From Candidatus Kapaibacterium sp. (GTDB lineage Bacteria > Bacteroidota > Ignavibacteria > Kapaibacteriales > NICIL-2), in NCBI GenBank assembly GCA_025055755.1, contig JANWWF010000015.1, positions 1 through 38,524 on the forward strand: a DNA stretch of 38,524 bases, in the 5' to 3' direction. Below the pieces are notes generated by a model. It did not search any database. It saw only the letters and a list, made by a program, of their open reading frames with translations, and had not been told where the DNA came from. Both the position numbers and the translations under genes were made by a program. Below are positions 31,442 to 38,524 of the stretch, in pieces (the first letter of the stretch is position 1; each line of letters starts with the position of its first letter).

Positions 31442-31458
31442 TGGCAGAATTTGTGCCA
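31442..31458 (-). promoter_or_regulatory. Inverted repeat with sigma-54-like spacing upstream of the DUF2325 gene
   Basis: TGGCA (31442-31446) and TGCCA (31454-31458) are complementary with a seven-base spacer. Read on the minus strand the element is TGGCACaaattcTGC, with GG and GC ten bases apart as in sigma-54 promoters, but the -12 box has only TGC. A minus-strand TATTTTCG (31441-31434), one mismatch from a -7 element, follows. Either could serve the DUF2325 gene; neither is proven. Confidence 0.25.
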
Positions 31459-31570
31459 CTTTCAGCAATGAGGGGATAAGAATGTTCTTTGTTGGATTTC
31501 AAAAAAAATCTGAATCGGCAAACGGGGCAGTGTAATTTCGCTGCAGAAATTGTAACGGCGTGTTTATTCT

Positions 31571-31921
31571 ATGCGTTTGGTGGTTGGACTGCTCTGTCTT
31601 GGGCTTCTTTTTTCCTGTGCTGAGCGTTCGGAGCAGCCTGTTGCTCCGCAGAATCGCTCCCCGGTGATTGATAGTGTAGTTCTCCAGGGGATAGCAATTG
31701 TCGGGGTGCCGGTGGAGATACATTGCTATGCCCACGATCCCGATGGGGATTCATTAGCATACTTCTGGCGCGTTGCCGATGGTAACATTGTCGGCAGCGG
31801 TAGCCGAGTACAATTTCTTCCTGCACCATGCTGCAATGGCATGACAACAACGCTTCAAGTTACCGTGCGCGACCAGCACGGTGCAACCGATAGCCGCCAA
31901 ATTCCCATTCCTGTGTGGTGA
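31571..31921 (+). CDS. Small lipoprotein with one PKD/Ig-like domain
   Basis: A 116-residue protein with a lipoprotein signal (RLVVGLLCLGLLFSC, lipobox LFSC at Cys16). The mature part is a single beta-sandwich of the PKD/cadherin type: PVIDSVVLQGIAIVGVPVEIHCYAHDPDGDSLAYFWRV, then a strand ending TLQVTVRDQHGATDS. DPDGD and the terminal D-x-x-G-A-T are hallmarks of this fold, which often mediates protein or sugar binding at the surface. A Cys-Cys pair (PAPCCNG) occurs in one loop. Its stop overlaps the next gene, so the pair is one operon. Partner unknown. Confidence 0.75.
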   Translation: MRLVVGLLCLGLLFSCAERSEQPVAPQNRSPVIDSVVLQGIAIVGVPVEIHCYAHDPDGDSLAYFWRVADGNIVGSGSRVQFLPAPCCNGMTTTLQVTVRDQHGATDSRQIPIPVW

Positions 31922-32865
31922 GAAGGCTGGGTGGTGCTATTCTCCTGTGCGCTGCTTTTATGCAGCAGCCCTCTGCGGCTCAAAGCTGCTGCGGAGGAAC
32001 AGGTGCATTTGTTGGGGGAATCGAGCGTGGAAATTTGCAAGTAGGGACGTTCATCGCTGGGGTAGTGTACAGCTATACGGCAATGGAACGGACATTGGCG
32101 GGGAGCCGCCCAGTTCCCAATCCAAATGGCAGCATTGCAGCAACTCACGCGATCAATCTTGAAGTCGAGCTTGCCCCTTCCGATCGCTGGAGCATCCTGG
32201 TTGTTTTGCCATTTACCGATAAATTCCGCACCGTCAGTGTCAGCACGGGCACTACGACGCTTTCCCAACGCTACCACGCAGCAGGAATAAGCGACGTCTT
32301 TGGGCTGGCCAAGTACACCATATTGCCCTCCTCTCCTCTGGTGCCATGGAACGTTGCCATTGGGGCAGGGGTGAAAGCTCCTACGGGGAGTTATCGAGTA
32401 AGTGCCAACGGCGTCGAATTACCTCTCGACGTGCAACCTGGCACCAGTTCTTGGGATGGCATTGCATGGGCACTGGTATCCTACCGAGTCCCGTCTCCCG
32501 GGATGCAAGCTACCCTGTCCACGCTGCTGCGCCAGCCAGGGGAAAATATCAACGGCCGGCAAATGGGAACCGACCTTCAAGCTCTCCTGACGGTGACAGT
32601 TACTGAGTGGGACACTCCTTTTATCCCAGTGTTGCTCAGTCGCTGCCGGTGGACTGCTTCGGATCGGCAGAACGACCGCATTATTGCAGCCACGGGTACT
32701 TTTCGCCTTGAACTATTGCCCTCGGTTGCCGTGATGCTTGGACAAGAGTGGGTTGGACGCCTTGGGCTGCAACTGCCGGTCTATGAGCGCACCAACGGTG
32801 TGCAGCTGGTTCCCAGCTGGGGAGTTTTTGCTGAGCTCCGTGCCAGTATGCGCGTGTGGGAGTGA
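31918..32865 (+). CDS. Exported beta-barrel-like protein, transporter/porin type
   Basis: From GTG 31918 (GTGA overlap with the preceding stop; GTG 31915 is equally possible) the protein has about 315 residues. A signal peptide ends in PSAAQ and the mature N-terminus is SCCGGTGAF. Long amphipathic strands follow: VGTFIAGVVYSYTAM, LEVELAPSDRWSILVVLPF, KYTILPSSPLVPWNVAIGAGVKAPTG, with a final strand LRASMRVWE. This pattern is like outer-membrane 'transporter' barrels (phenol-degradation MetA-like). The end lies inside a 13-bp hairpin. Probably functions with the upstream PKD-like lipoprotein, judged only from coupling. Confidence 0.65.
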   Translation: MRRLGGAILLCAAFMQQPSAAQSCCGGTGAFVGGIERGNLQVGTFIAGVVYSYTAMERTLAGSRPVPNPNGSIAATHAINLEVELAPSDRWSILVVLPFTDKFRTVSVSTGTTTLSQRYHAAGISDVFGLAKYTILPSSPLVPWNVAIGAGVKAPTGSYRVSANGVELPLDVQPGTSSWDGIAWALVSYRVPSPGMQATLSTLLRQPGENINGRQMGTDLQALLTVTVTEWDTPFIPVLLSRCRWTASDRQNDRIIAATGTFRLELLPSVAVMLGQEWVGRLGLQLPVYERTNGVQLVPSWGVFAELRASMRVWE

Positions 32866-32884
32866 GAAACGCTCACTCCCACAC
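32854..32884. terminator. 13-bp hairpin between convergent barrel gene and aconitase
   Basis: GTGTGGGAGTGAG and CTCACTCCCACAC are perfect complements with a five-base loop. The stem contains the last codons and stop of the barrel gene. There is no T-run on either side, so it may act as a bidirectional terminator or as an mRNA 3'-end stabiliser. Confidence 0.55.
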
Positions 32885-32892
32885 CATGACAT

Positions 32893-32920
32893 CCTCTGTC
32901 AATAATGCACCTCTGTCAAT
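32893..32920. repeat. Short direct repeat CCTCTGTCAAT
   Basis: CCTCTGTCAAT occurs at 32893-32903 and 32910-32920, a 17-base period, between the hairpin and the aconitase stop codon. The second copy touches the stop. Significance unknown; could be a local duplication. Confidence 0.6.
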
Positions 32921-35178
32921 TACGCCGTGGCAGCTTCCTGCAGTCGGCGTGCCATCAGATTCAATGCACTGCCTGCCCAGAACCACTCGATTTGTTGCGC
33001 ATTCATCGAGTGCCGGACAGTGATGGCAAGTTCTCTTCCGTCAGGTTTGCGCACGAGCATTTGCATCGGCTCTCCAGGACGGAGCTGGTCAAGGTCAAGC
33101 GTGAACCGATCGTCTTCCTCGATAAGGTCGTAGTCGGCGGGGTTTTCAAACACCAATGGCAACATGCCCTGCTTTTTGAGATTTGTCTCATGGATGCGAG
33201 CAAAGGACTTTGCCACGATTACCTTGCCCCCTAAGTAGCGAGGCTCCATTGCTGCATGCTCTCGCGATGAACCTTCGCCGTAGTTTTCCTCGCCGACAAC
33301 TATCCACGATACTCCGCGGGCTTTGTAGTCTCGAGCAACGCGAGGCACTTCGTCGTATTCCCCCGTGAAGACATTCTTGGCAGTATTGAGTGTCCCCGTA
33401 AAGGCATTGGTTGCCCCTGTGAACATGTTGTTGGAAATGTTGTCCAAATGTCCGCGATAGCGGAGCCATGGACCAGCCGGTGAAATGTGATCGGTTGTGC
33501 ACTTGCCCTTGACCTTCAGGAGTAGGACCATATCCCGGAACTCCTCTTTTCGAGGAGGCGCAAAAGGTTCCAATCGTTGCAGGCGCTGAGAATCGGGTTT
33601 GATGATTACTTCAATCGTTGAACCGTCTTCCGCTGGGGGTACATATCCTTCTGGATCGGGCACAAATCCACGGGCGGGAAGTTCCTCACCACGCGGAGGA
33701 TTGAGCACTGCGCCGTTGATGGGTTGCTTAGTGAAATCAATCCGCAAGTCCCCCGCTAATGCAAAACCAAGGACAGTTTCGGGCGAGGCAACGAAAGCAT
33801 GCGTATCAGGGTTACCATCGTTACGCCCGCTGAAGTTGCGATTGAACGATGTGATGATGGAGTTTTTGTCACCTTTCTTGACGTCGTGCCGTTTCCACTG
33901 CCCAATGCACGGACCACAGGCGTTTGCAAGAACTTTTGCTCCGATTGCTTCCAGTTTTTCCAGAATGCCATCCCGTTCCATCGTGGCGCGGATTTGCTCA
34001 GAGCCGGGGGTTATGGTCAGCTCACACTTTGCCTTCAGACCATGCTTTGCAGCATACTCCGCGATTTCCGCCACCCGGCTCATGTCTTCGTATGACGAGT
34101 TCGTGCAGGAGCCAATAAGCGCTACTCGTAGGTCTGCGGGCCAGCCATTTTTCTCAACTTCCTTGACAAACTCGCTTATTGGCATTGCTCTATCAGGCGT
34201 AAAGGGACCATTGACGTGTGGCTCCAACGTCGAAAGGTCTATCTCGATGATGCGATCGAAGTAGCGCTCGGGATTGCGTTCGACGTCGTCATCGTGGCGG
34301 AGATGTTCTGCCAGTGGCTTGGCTAAATCTGCAACATCTGCTCTTCCCGTAGCGCGAAGGTAGCGATCCATGCTCTCGTCGTAGGGGAAGATCGAGGTAG
34401 TTGCGCCCACTTCTGCTCCCATGTTGCAAATTGTTGCCTTCCCGGTTGTGCTAATTGATGCGCAGCCATCCCCGAAGTATTCGATGATTGCCCCTGTTCC
34501 GCCTTTGACCGTGAGGATACCCGCGAGTTTCAGGATAACATCCTTTGGCGCGGTCCAGCCACTCATCTTTCCCGTCAGGCGAACACCAATGTGCTTTGGC
34601 ATAAGGAGCTCCCACGGCATTCCAGCCATGACATCTACTGCATCGGCACCACCCACGCCGATAGCGACCATCCCTAAGCCGCCAGCATTCGGAGTGTGCG
34701 AGTCCGTGCCGATCATCATCCCGCCGGGGAATGCATAGTTTTCAAGCACAACCTGGTGGATAATTCCTGCACCGGGTTTCCAAAATCCGATACCATACTT
34801 TTTAGAAACGGAGGCAAGAAACTGGAATACTTCGTCGTTTTCGACAAGAGCTGTTTGCAAATCTTCGCGGGCACCCCGTTCTGCACGAATGAGGTGATCG
34901 CAGTGGACCGTTGTGGGAACAGCAACTTTCGGAATACCTGCGCTCATAAACTGCAACAACGCCATCTGCGCCGTTGCGTCTTGCATCGCAACACGATCGG
35001 GGTAAAACTCCACGTAGTCAACACCCCGGCGAGGCGGTGAGGAAGGAAGCTCTGTCATGTGAGCGTAGAGAATTTTCTCTGCCAGTGTCATCGGGCGACC
35101 GAGTATTTGGCGGGCAGCTGCAATTCGCTCCGGTAGGCGTTCATAGGTTCGACGAATCATCTCAATATCGAATGCCAT
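32920..35178 (-). CDS. acn: Aconitate hydratase, mitochondrial-like type
   Basis: Isomerises citrate to isocitrate in the TCA cycle. From ATG 35178, preceded by AAGGAG at good spacing, the protein has 752 residues. The frame to 35226 would add 16 residues without a Shine-Dalgarno sequence. The three [4Fe-4S] ligands sit in [10 protein letters not shown] (about Cys357) and ACGPCIGQW (about Cys420 and Cys423), close to the numbering of mitochondrial aconitase. Other motifs: [24 protein letters not shown], and [13 protein letters not shown]. This mitochondrial-like form is common in Bacteroidota. A hairpin GTCTTG/CAAGAC (35214-35231) lies in its upstream region. It is convergent with the barrel gene. 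Confidence 0.96.
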   Translation of the reverse strand: MAFDIEMIRRTYERLPERIAAARQILGRPMTLAEKILYAHMTELPSSPPRRGVDYVEFYPDRVAMQDATAQMALLQFMSAGIPKVAVPTTVHCDHLIRAERGAREDLQTALVENDEVFQFLASVSKKYGIGFWKPGAGIIHQVVLENYAFPGGMMIGTDSHTPNAGGLGMVAIGVGGADAVDVMAGMPWELLMPKHIGVRLTGKMSGWTAPKDVILKLAGILTVKGGTGAIIEYFGDGCASISTTGKATICNMGAEVGATTSIFPYDESMDRYLRATGRADVADLAKPLAEHLRHDDDVERNPERYFDRIIEIDLSTLEPHVNGPFTPDRAMPISEFVKEVEKNGWPADLRVALIGSCTNSSYEDMSRVAEIAEYAAKHGLKAKCELTITPGSEQIRATMERDGILEKLEAIGAKVLANACGPCIGQWKRHDVKKGDKNSIITSFNRNFSGRNDGNPDTHAFVASPETVLGFALAGDLRIDFTKQPINGAVLNPPRGEELPARGFVPDPEGYVPPAEDGSTIEVIIKPDSQRLQRLEPFAPPRKEEFRDMVLLLKVKGKCTTDHISPAGPWLRYRGHLDNISNNMFTGATNAFTGTLNTAKNVFTGEYDEVPRVARDYKARGVSWIVVGEENYGEGSSREHAAMEPRYLGGKVIVAKSFARIHETNLKKQGMLPLVFENPADYDLIEEDDRFTLDLDQLRPGEPMQMLVRKPDGRELAITVRHSMNAQQIEWFWAGSALNLMARRLQEAATA

Positions 35179-35213
35179 GGGGCTCTCCTTTTGTGGAAGT
35201 AGTTGAACACGTT

Positions 35214-35231
35214 GTCTTGAAGGCACAAGAC
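35214..35231 (-). promoter_or_regulatory. Hairpin upstream of aconitase
   Basis: GTCTTG and CAAGAC form a 6-bp stem with a six-base loop, 36-53 bases before the aconitase ATG. A minus-strand TATATTTC, one mismatch from a -7 element, lies just upstream, so the hairpin would be in the leader RNA. Role unknown. Confidence 0.25.
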
Positions 35232-35324
35232 GGAAATATAAATGCCAAATTGCTCTCGCAGCGGACAGCCTGTAGGTGCGAGCGCATCGTGAGCTTCTGC
35301 TTCATCCCGCTTCTGGAGCTCTTC

Positions 35325-36467
35325 TTAGGTTTTTTCATTGGTTCGGAGGATGAGAGCTGCTATCAGAGCAAAAAGTGCTCCGCTAAGAAAGACTCCACGA
35401 ATGCCTGCACCTCGATAGACTACCCCAAACACAAGTGGTCCGAGGGTTTGCCCGAGAAGTGCTGCAGTGCGATTGAGCGAAAGGACAGTTGCTAAGCGAT
35501 GGGGAGGGGCAAGGGCTGCGACCAGCGCCTGCACAACGGGTTGATTGAATGCTTGCGCTATGCCAAACAAAACGGTAGGCACAAGAAGTAACGCGTAGGT
35601 CGGCATAATCAGGAAAAGCACCATAGCGGCAGCATAAAGCAGACACGCAATACGCAAAAGAACTATCAGCCGAACCCGCTCGGACAGGCGTCCGACAAAC
35701 AGTGCAGCAATCGTTGTTGCGACCGACATAGCTCCTACCATGAAGCCGATTTGCTGGTATAGCACAGGTGAAGTAGGCTCTATCGAGCGAATCCGCTCCT
35801 GGACGTAGTTGAGGAATGGTCCAAATAACAGTCCGTAGGTGATGACGCTAACCACTAAGAGCACGATAAGAGGGCGTTGCACTGTTCCCAGAGTGCTTTC
35901 GCTTCGCGTTTGGCTGTGCGGCATGGACGGGACAGCTCCTGCTACAGCGATAGCGACGATCAAGCCAACTGCAGGAAGAGCAAAAGGTAATCGCCACTCG
36001 ATAGCAGCAAGAAACCCACTGATGACTGGAAGAACTGCAGTGCCGATTGAAAGGACGCTGTGGTTATAGCCCAACAGTCGCACACGCTCAGTGCCACTGA
36101 AAAAGTCGCTAATCAACGTGACATTGAGTGCTCCCAGTGCGGCTGCTCCGATGCCTTGGAGAAGGCGAACAAAAACAAGGTGCTCAAAGTGGCTTGCCCA
36201 TAGGGCAGCAATACCGCCAATTCCAAAGACCGCAAGGGAGCCAATGAGGACAGTACGCCGCCCAAGGCGATCTGCTCCGTAGCCAAGCAACGGGGTCAGC
36301 ACAAGTCCAGGGAGAGTGAACACCGATAGCAGTACGCCAGCAACATCTGGTGTTACGCCGAATTGCCGCTGTACTGCTGCCAGCGCCGGGGGCATTGTGG
36401 AAGTGCCGACTCCCACCATAAGAGTTAGCGCAAAAATTGTAGCTATCAAAAGCAGGTGGCGAGACAT
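35325..36467 (-). CDS. Major facilitator superfamily transporter
   Basis: From ATG 36467 the protein has 380 residues with twelve hydrophobic segments, typical of drug:H+ antiporter-type MFS proteins (DHA1). Motif A reads GYGADRLGRRTVLIGS after the second helix. RLLQGIGAAALGALNVTLISD is the fourth-helix motif, with the Arg characteristic of proton-coupled carriers. A longer frame to 36518 only adds a hydrophilic stretch that overlaps the divergent gene. Substrate not predictable. It lies 37 bases from the divergent aminotransferase start, and its stop is about 150 bases upstream of aconitase on the same strand. Confidence 0.9.
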   Translation of the reverse strand: MSRHLLLIATIFALTLMVGVGTSTMPPALAAVQRQFGVTPDVAGVLLSVFTLPGLVLTPLLGYGADRLGRRTVLIGSLAVFGIGGIAALWASHFEHLVFVRLLQGIGAAALGALNVTLISDFFSGTERVRLLGYNHSVLSIGTAVLPVISGFLAAIEWRLPFALPAVGLIVAIAVAGAVPSMPHSQTRSESTLGTVQRPLIVLLVVSVITYGLLFGPFLNYVQERIRSIEPTSPVLYQQIGFMVGAMSVATTIAALFVGRLSERVRLIVLLRIACLLYAAAMVLFLIMPTYALLLVPTVLFGIAQAFNQPVVQALVAALAPPHRLATVLSLNRTAALLGQTLGPLVFGVVYRGAGIRGVFLSGALFALIAALILRTNEKT

Positions 36468-36504
36468 TGGGCGATTTTCGCATAGGTTGAACTTTTTTCG
36501 ACAG

Positions 36505-37587
36505 GTGGTGCATAGCAAACGCTTGTTTACGCCAGGTCCAGTTTCTGTGCATCCTGTAGTATTACGTGCTGCAGCGGAACCGCCCCTGGACCATCACCAT
36601 CGTGCGTTTGCCCATCTTCTCGGGCGCGTGGAAGAGCGTCTTCAACGACTTTTTCGCACACAATCTCCTGTTGCAATCCTAACATGCTCTGCCACTGGAG
36701 CACATGAAGCAGTTGCGCGCATGCTTCACGCCGACGGAGGCGAGGCGATCGTCTGCACCCTTGGCCGGTTTAGCCATCGCTGGGCAACACTGCTGGAACG
36801 TGGAGGAGTTACTGTCCATCGAGTCGAATCACCGTGGGGCGAAAATATCGCGCTCGATCAGCTTGCAATGGCACTCGGTGCCTATCCTCGTGCTCGAAGC
36901 TTGTGGATTGTGCACAGTGAAACATCTACCGGAGTGCTTACCCCTCTTGCGGATATTGCTCAGCTGGCACGGCAAATCGCACCGGACATCATCCTCTGTG
37001 TAGATGCAGTCAGTTCACTTGGTATCCACCCGCTCTGGATGGATGAGTGGGGAGTAGATATCGTCATAGCTTCTTCCCAGAAGGGAGTGGGAGGACTGCC
37101 AGGCTTAGCGTTGGTTGCCGCAAATGACCGTGCCCGCCGTATGATGAGCAACTCCCCGGCAACGCTGTATTTCGATCTGCATGCAGCGTTCGATGCTCTT
37201 CGGCGAGGGACTACGCCGTTTACTCCAGCAGTGACGTTAATTCGCGCTCTCGATGCAGCACTGGAGCTTATCGAGCAAGAAGGACTGGAGCGCCGATGGG
37301 AGCGCTACCGGCGTGATGCACAGTACCTTCGCCGGCGGTTATGTCGGGCCGGGTATCGCTTGTTTGGCGAGGGCAGCTCCTATGCTGTGACTGTCGGTTA
37401 TCTTCCCACAGAGCTTCCCAATCTTGTGGAAATACTCGATGATCGCTATGGATTCATTATCGCTCGGGGGCAGGAGCAGTATGCCAACGTGCTGTTTCGA
37501 ATAGGACACTGCGGATGGTACCGGCGCAGCGATTTACGCCAGTTGGCCGATGCACTGGAGGAGGTGATAAGGGGTAACATGGCGTAA
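36505..37587 (+). CDS. Class V PLP aminotransferase (serine-pyruvate/alanine-glyoxylate type)
   Basis: From GTG 36505 the protein has 360 residues. The N-terminal KRLFTPGPVSVHPVVL, CSATGAHEAVARML, HSETSTGVLTPL, CVDAVSSLGIHPLWMDEWGVDIVIASSQKGVGGLPGLAL (Schiff-base Lys193) and VTVGYLPTELPN are typical of the class V group with alanine-glyoxylate and serine-glyoxylate aminotransferases and hydrogenase-subunit-like proteins. The amino donor is unknown. The frame continues far upstream, but no family-like sequence appears before KRLFTPGP, so a GTG (36505 or 36508) or TTG 36487 is the start. It directly precedes the flagellar genes, though with a separate promoter-like element between. Confidence 0.85.
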   Translation: MVHSKRLFTPGPVSVHPVVLRAAAEPPLDHHHRAFAHLLGRVEERLQRLFRTQSPVAILTCSATGAHEAVARMLHADGGEAIVCTLGRFSHRWATLLERGGVTVHRVESPWGENIALDQLAMALGAYPRARSLWIVHSETSTGVLTPLADIAQLARQIAPDIILCVDAVSSLGIHPLWMDEWGVDIVIASSQKGVGGLPGLALVAANDRARRMMSNSPATLYFDLHAAFDALRRGTTPFTPAVTLIRALDAALELIEQEGLERRWERYRRDAQYLRRRLCRAGYRLFGEGSSYAVTVGYLPTELPNLVEILDDRYGFIIARGQEQYANVLFRIGHCGWYRRSDLRQLADALEEVIRGNMA

Positions 37588-37604
37588 TTATTGCAGGGGG
37601 AACT

Positions 37605-37631
37605 TAGGTTCTGCCGTCTTGCTGCCGATAT
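37605..37631 (+). promoter_or_regulatory. Sigma-28 (FliA)-like flagellar promoter upstream of fliJ
   Basis: GCCGATAT at 37624-37631 matches the sigma-28 -10 consensus GCCGATAA at seven of eight positions. Exactly 11 bases upstream lies TAGGTTCT, matching TAAAGTTT at four of eight. Spacing is the canonical 11. A start near 37638 would give a 38-base leader to fliJ. Confidence 0.5.
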
Positions 37632-37675
37632 TGACCACCAGCAGGCGGCAATAGTTGGGCATTCGCGAGAAAGAT

Positions 37676-38119
37676 ATGGCACGTTTCCGTTTTCGATTGC
37701 AGACACTTTTACACTACCGTGAACATTTAGTCGAGCAAGCCCAACAGGCGCTTGCCCAGTTGTGTGCGCGTGAGCAGGCACTTTTAGCAGAGATAAACCA
37801 CTGCAAGCAAAAGCTGGAGTACTTCGATGTGCAAGGTACTGCCTGGACAGCACATGAGCTGCAGGTGCACGATGCATATCGCCAACGGCTCACCGAAGAA
37901 CTTACCATGCTCCAATCGAAGCTGGCAGTATTACAGTTGGAGCGTGAACAAATGCAGTATCAGCTCCTTGAGCGGATGAGCGAACGTGATGCGCTCGAGA
38001 AAATGCGACAGCGACATCTTGAAGAACACCAGCGTCTCCTGCAACGAGCTGAACAACATCTACTCGATGACATAGCCGGACGTCGCAGTCACCACTTAGG
38101 CACTATTTCCAAGCAATGA
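37676..38119 (+). CDS. fliJ: Flagellar export chaperone-like protein FliJ
   Basis: A 147-residue, highly helical and charged protein. The start MARFRFRLQTLLHYREHLVEQAQQALAQL matches the FliJ N-terminus (F-x-F-x-LQxLLxxRE-x-Q). Long heptad-rich coiled coil follows to residue 130, ending RRSHH. FliJ works with the FliI ATPase at the flagellar type III export gate. ATG 37676 is chosen because upstream frame residues lack family similarity. fliI is not upstream; an aminotransferase is, so the flagellar cluster starts here with this gene. A plausible sigma-28 promoter precedes it. Confidence 0.85.
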   Translation: MARFRFRLQTLLHYREHLVEQAQQALAQLCAREQALLAEINHCKQKLEYFDVQGTAWTAHELQVHDAYRQRLTEELTMLQSKLAVLQLEREQMQYQLLERMSERDALEKMRQRHLEEHQRLLQRAEQHLLDDIAGRRSHHLGTISKQ

Positions 38120-38171
38120 AGCGTTCACGCATGATTCTTAGGTTCCACTATGCAGAGCGCTGCCACTGCCA

Positions 38172-38524
38172 ATGACCGCAAAGCAACTATTAGCGCTCGT
38201 TGTTACCACGACAATAACTTTCGTAGCCCTCCTCCTTGGTGGAGGGTATGTGTATCAGACTGCACCAGAGCTATTGGGCATTTCGCGTCAGCGCGGGACA
38301 GATTCGCTTCCAGTATCGGTGAGAGTGTGGGAAGTAGAACTCGATCGGCTTGAGCGTGACAAACGTGAGCTTGAGCAGCAATGCACGCTATTCCGCGATT
38401 CGATTGGGAAGTTGCATACAGAGCTTTCTGCCCTCCGCGCACGCTTGGCAGACGTCCAACAGCAGCTGGTGATAGCACAGCAACAGATCAGTCACCAGCA
38501 GCAGCGTGCTCAGCGTGACTCGCT
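38172..38524 (+). CDS. MotE-like flagellar membrane coiled-coil protein (partial, runs off window)
   Basis: ATG 38172 opens a frame that stays open to the window end (117 residues seen). It begins with one transmembrane helix (LLALVVTTITFVALLLGGGYVY), then a short periplasm-side linker, then a coiled coil (VELDRLERDKRELEQQCTLFRDSIGKL and onwards). That layout and the position after fliJ match MotE-type proteins, which usually end in an MgtE_N-like domain beyond this window. The gene could also be another small flagellar coiled-coil protein. No Shine-Dalgarno sequence is visible; the gap to fliJ is 52 bases. Confidence 0.6.
   Translation, partial: MTAKQLLALVVTTTITFVALLLGGGYVYQTAPELLGISRQRGTDSLPVSVRVWEVELDRLERDKRELEQQCTLFRDSIGKLHTELSALRARLADVQQQLVIAQQQISHQQQRAQRDS

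Noticed and set aside
38139-38165. Second sigma-28 promoter before the MotE-like gene
   Set aside because: TAGGTTCC is present, but at 11-base spacing the sequence is CGCTGCCA, which does not resemble GCCGATAA.
1-38524. CRISPR array, insertion sequence or prophage
   Set aside because: No regularly spaced repeats, no transposase or phage genes, and gene content is ordinary chromosomal throughout.

Overview
The window looks like chromosomal DNA from a flagellated Gram-negative bacterium, most likely of the Fibrobacterota-Chlorobiota-Bacteroidota (FCB) group, for example a Kapabacteria- or Ignavibacteria-like lineage. Three things support this. Many signal-peptide beta-barrel proteins and lipoproteins are present, including a PD40/OmpA lipoprotein of a type common in Bacteroidota. 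The aconitase is the mitochondrial-like ~750-residue type. The motif TAnnTTTG, the -7 element known for Bacteroidota promoters, recurs just upstream of several genes, with the same 12-mer before rpmH and before tRNA-Asn. The placement is an inference; no rRNA is present. Coding density is very high. The longest non-coding gap is about 250 bases (5929-6177), and no gap exceeds 300 bases.

Layout: 1-5.9 kb holds an outer-membrane barrel cut by the window edge, arginase, pdxH, an argD-type aminotransferase, fructose-1,6-bisphosphatase and a polysaccharide-flippase-like protein. 6.2-10.9 kb is a three-gene envelope operon (small barrel, Cys-rich lipoprotein/barrel, PD40-OmpA lipoprotein) that ends at a strong intrinsic terminator. 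11-15.4 kb holds a CYTH-CHAD protein, purK with a small barrel, and mutY. 15.4-22.6 kb is one long minus-strand run: thiamine pyrophosphokinase, DUF2795, AEC transporter, DUF3108, an anchored unknown protein, fabF, a Wzi-like barrel and a methyltransferase. At 22.6 kb the divergent rpmH-rnpA pair begins, followed by an unknown 88-residue gene rather than yidD/yidC. 23.5-27.6 kb has a large Cys-rich flavin oxidoreductase divergent from a tightly coupled trio: PntA2-like transhydrogenase subunit, DUF1844 and NAD kinase. 27.6-31.4 kb holds an M16 peptidase, a PrsW-type membrane protease, tRNA-Asn and a DUF2325 protein whose frame ends inside the antisense of the tRNA. 31.5-37.6 kb holds a lipoprotein plus barrel pair, aconitase, an MFS transporter and a class V aminotransferase. 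From 37.6 kb a flagellar segment begins (FliJ, then a MotE-like protein cut by the window end), preceded by a plausible sigma-28 promoter.

Functional themes are central metabolism (arginine, PLP, NADP, TCA cycle, gluconeogenesis, purine and fatty-acid synthesis), envelope biogenesis, and the edge of a flagellar cluster. Start/stop overlaps (ATGA, GTGA, TAATG) are frequent and indicate translational coupling. No insertion sequence, prophage, CRISPR array or transferred island was seen. The less understood parts are the PD40/OmpA envelope operon, the PntA2-DUF1844-NADK trio, the unknown gene after rnpA, the DUF2325/tRNA overlap and the 798-residue flavoprotein.
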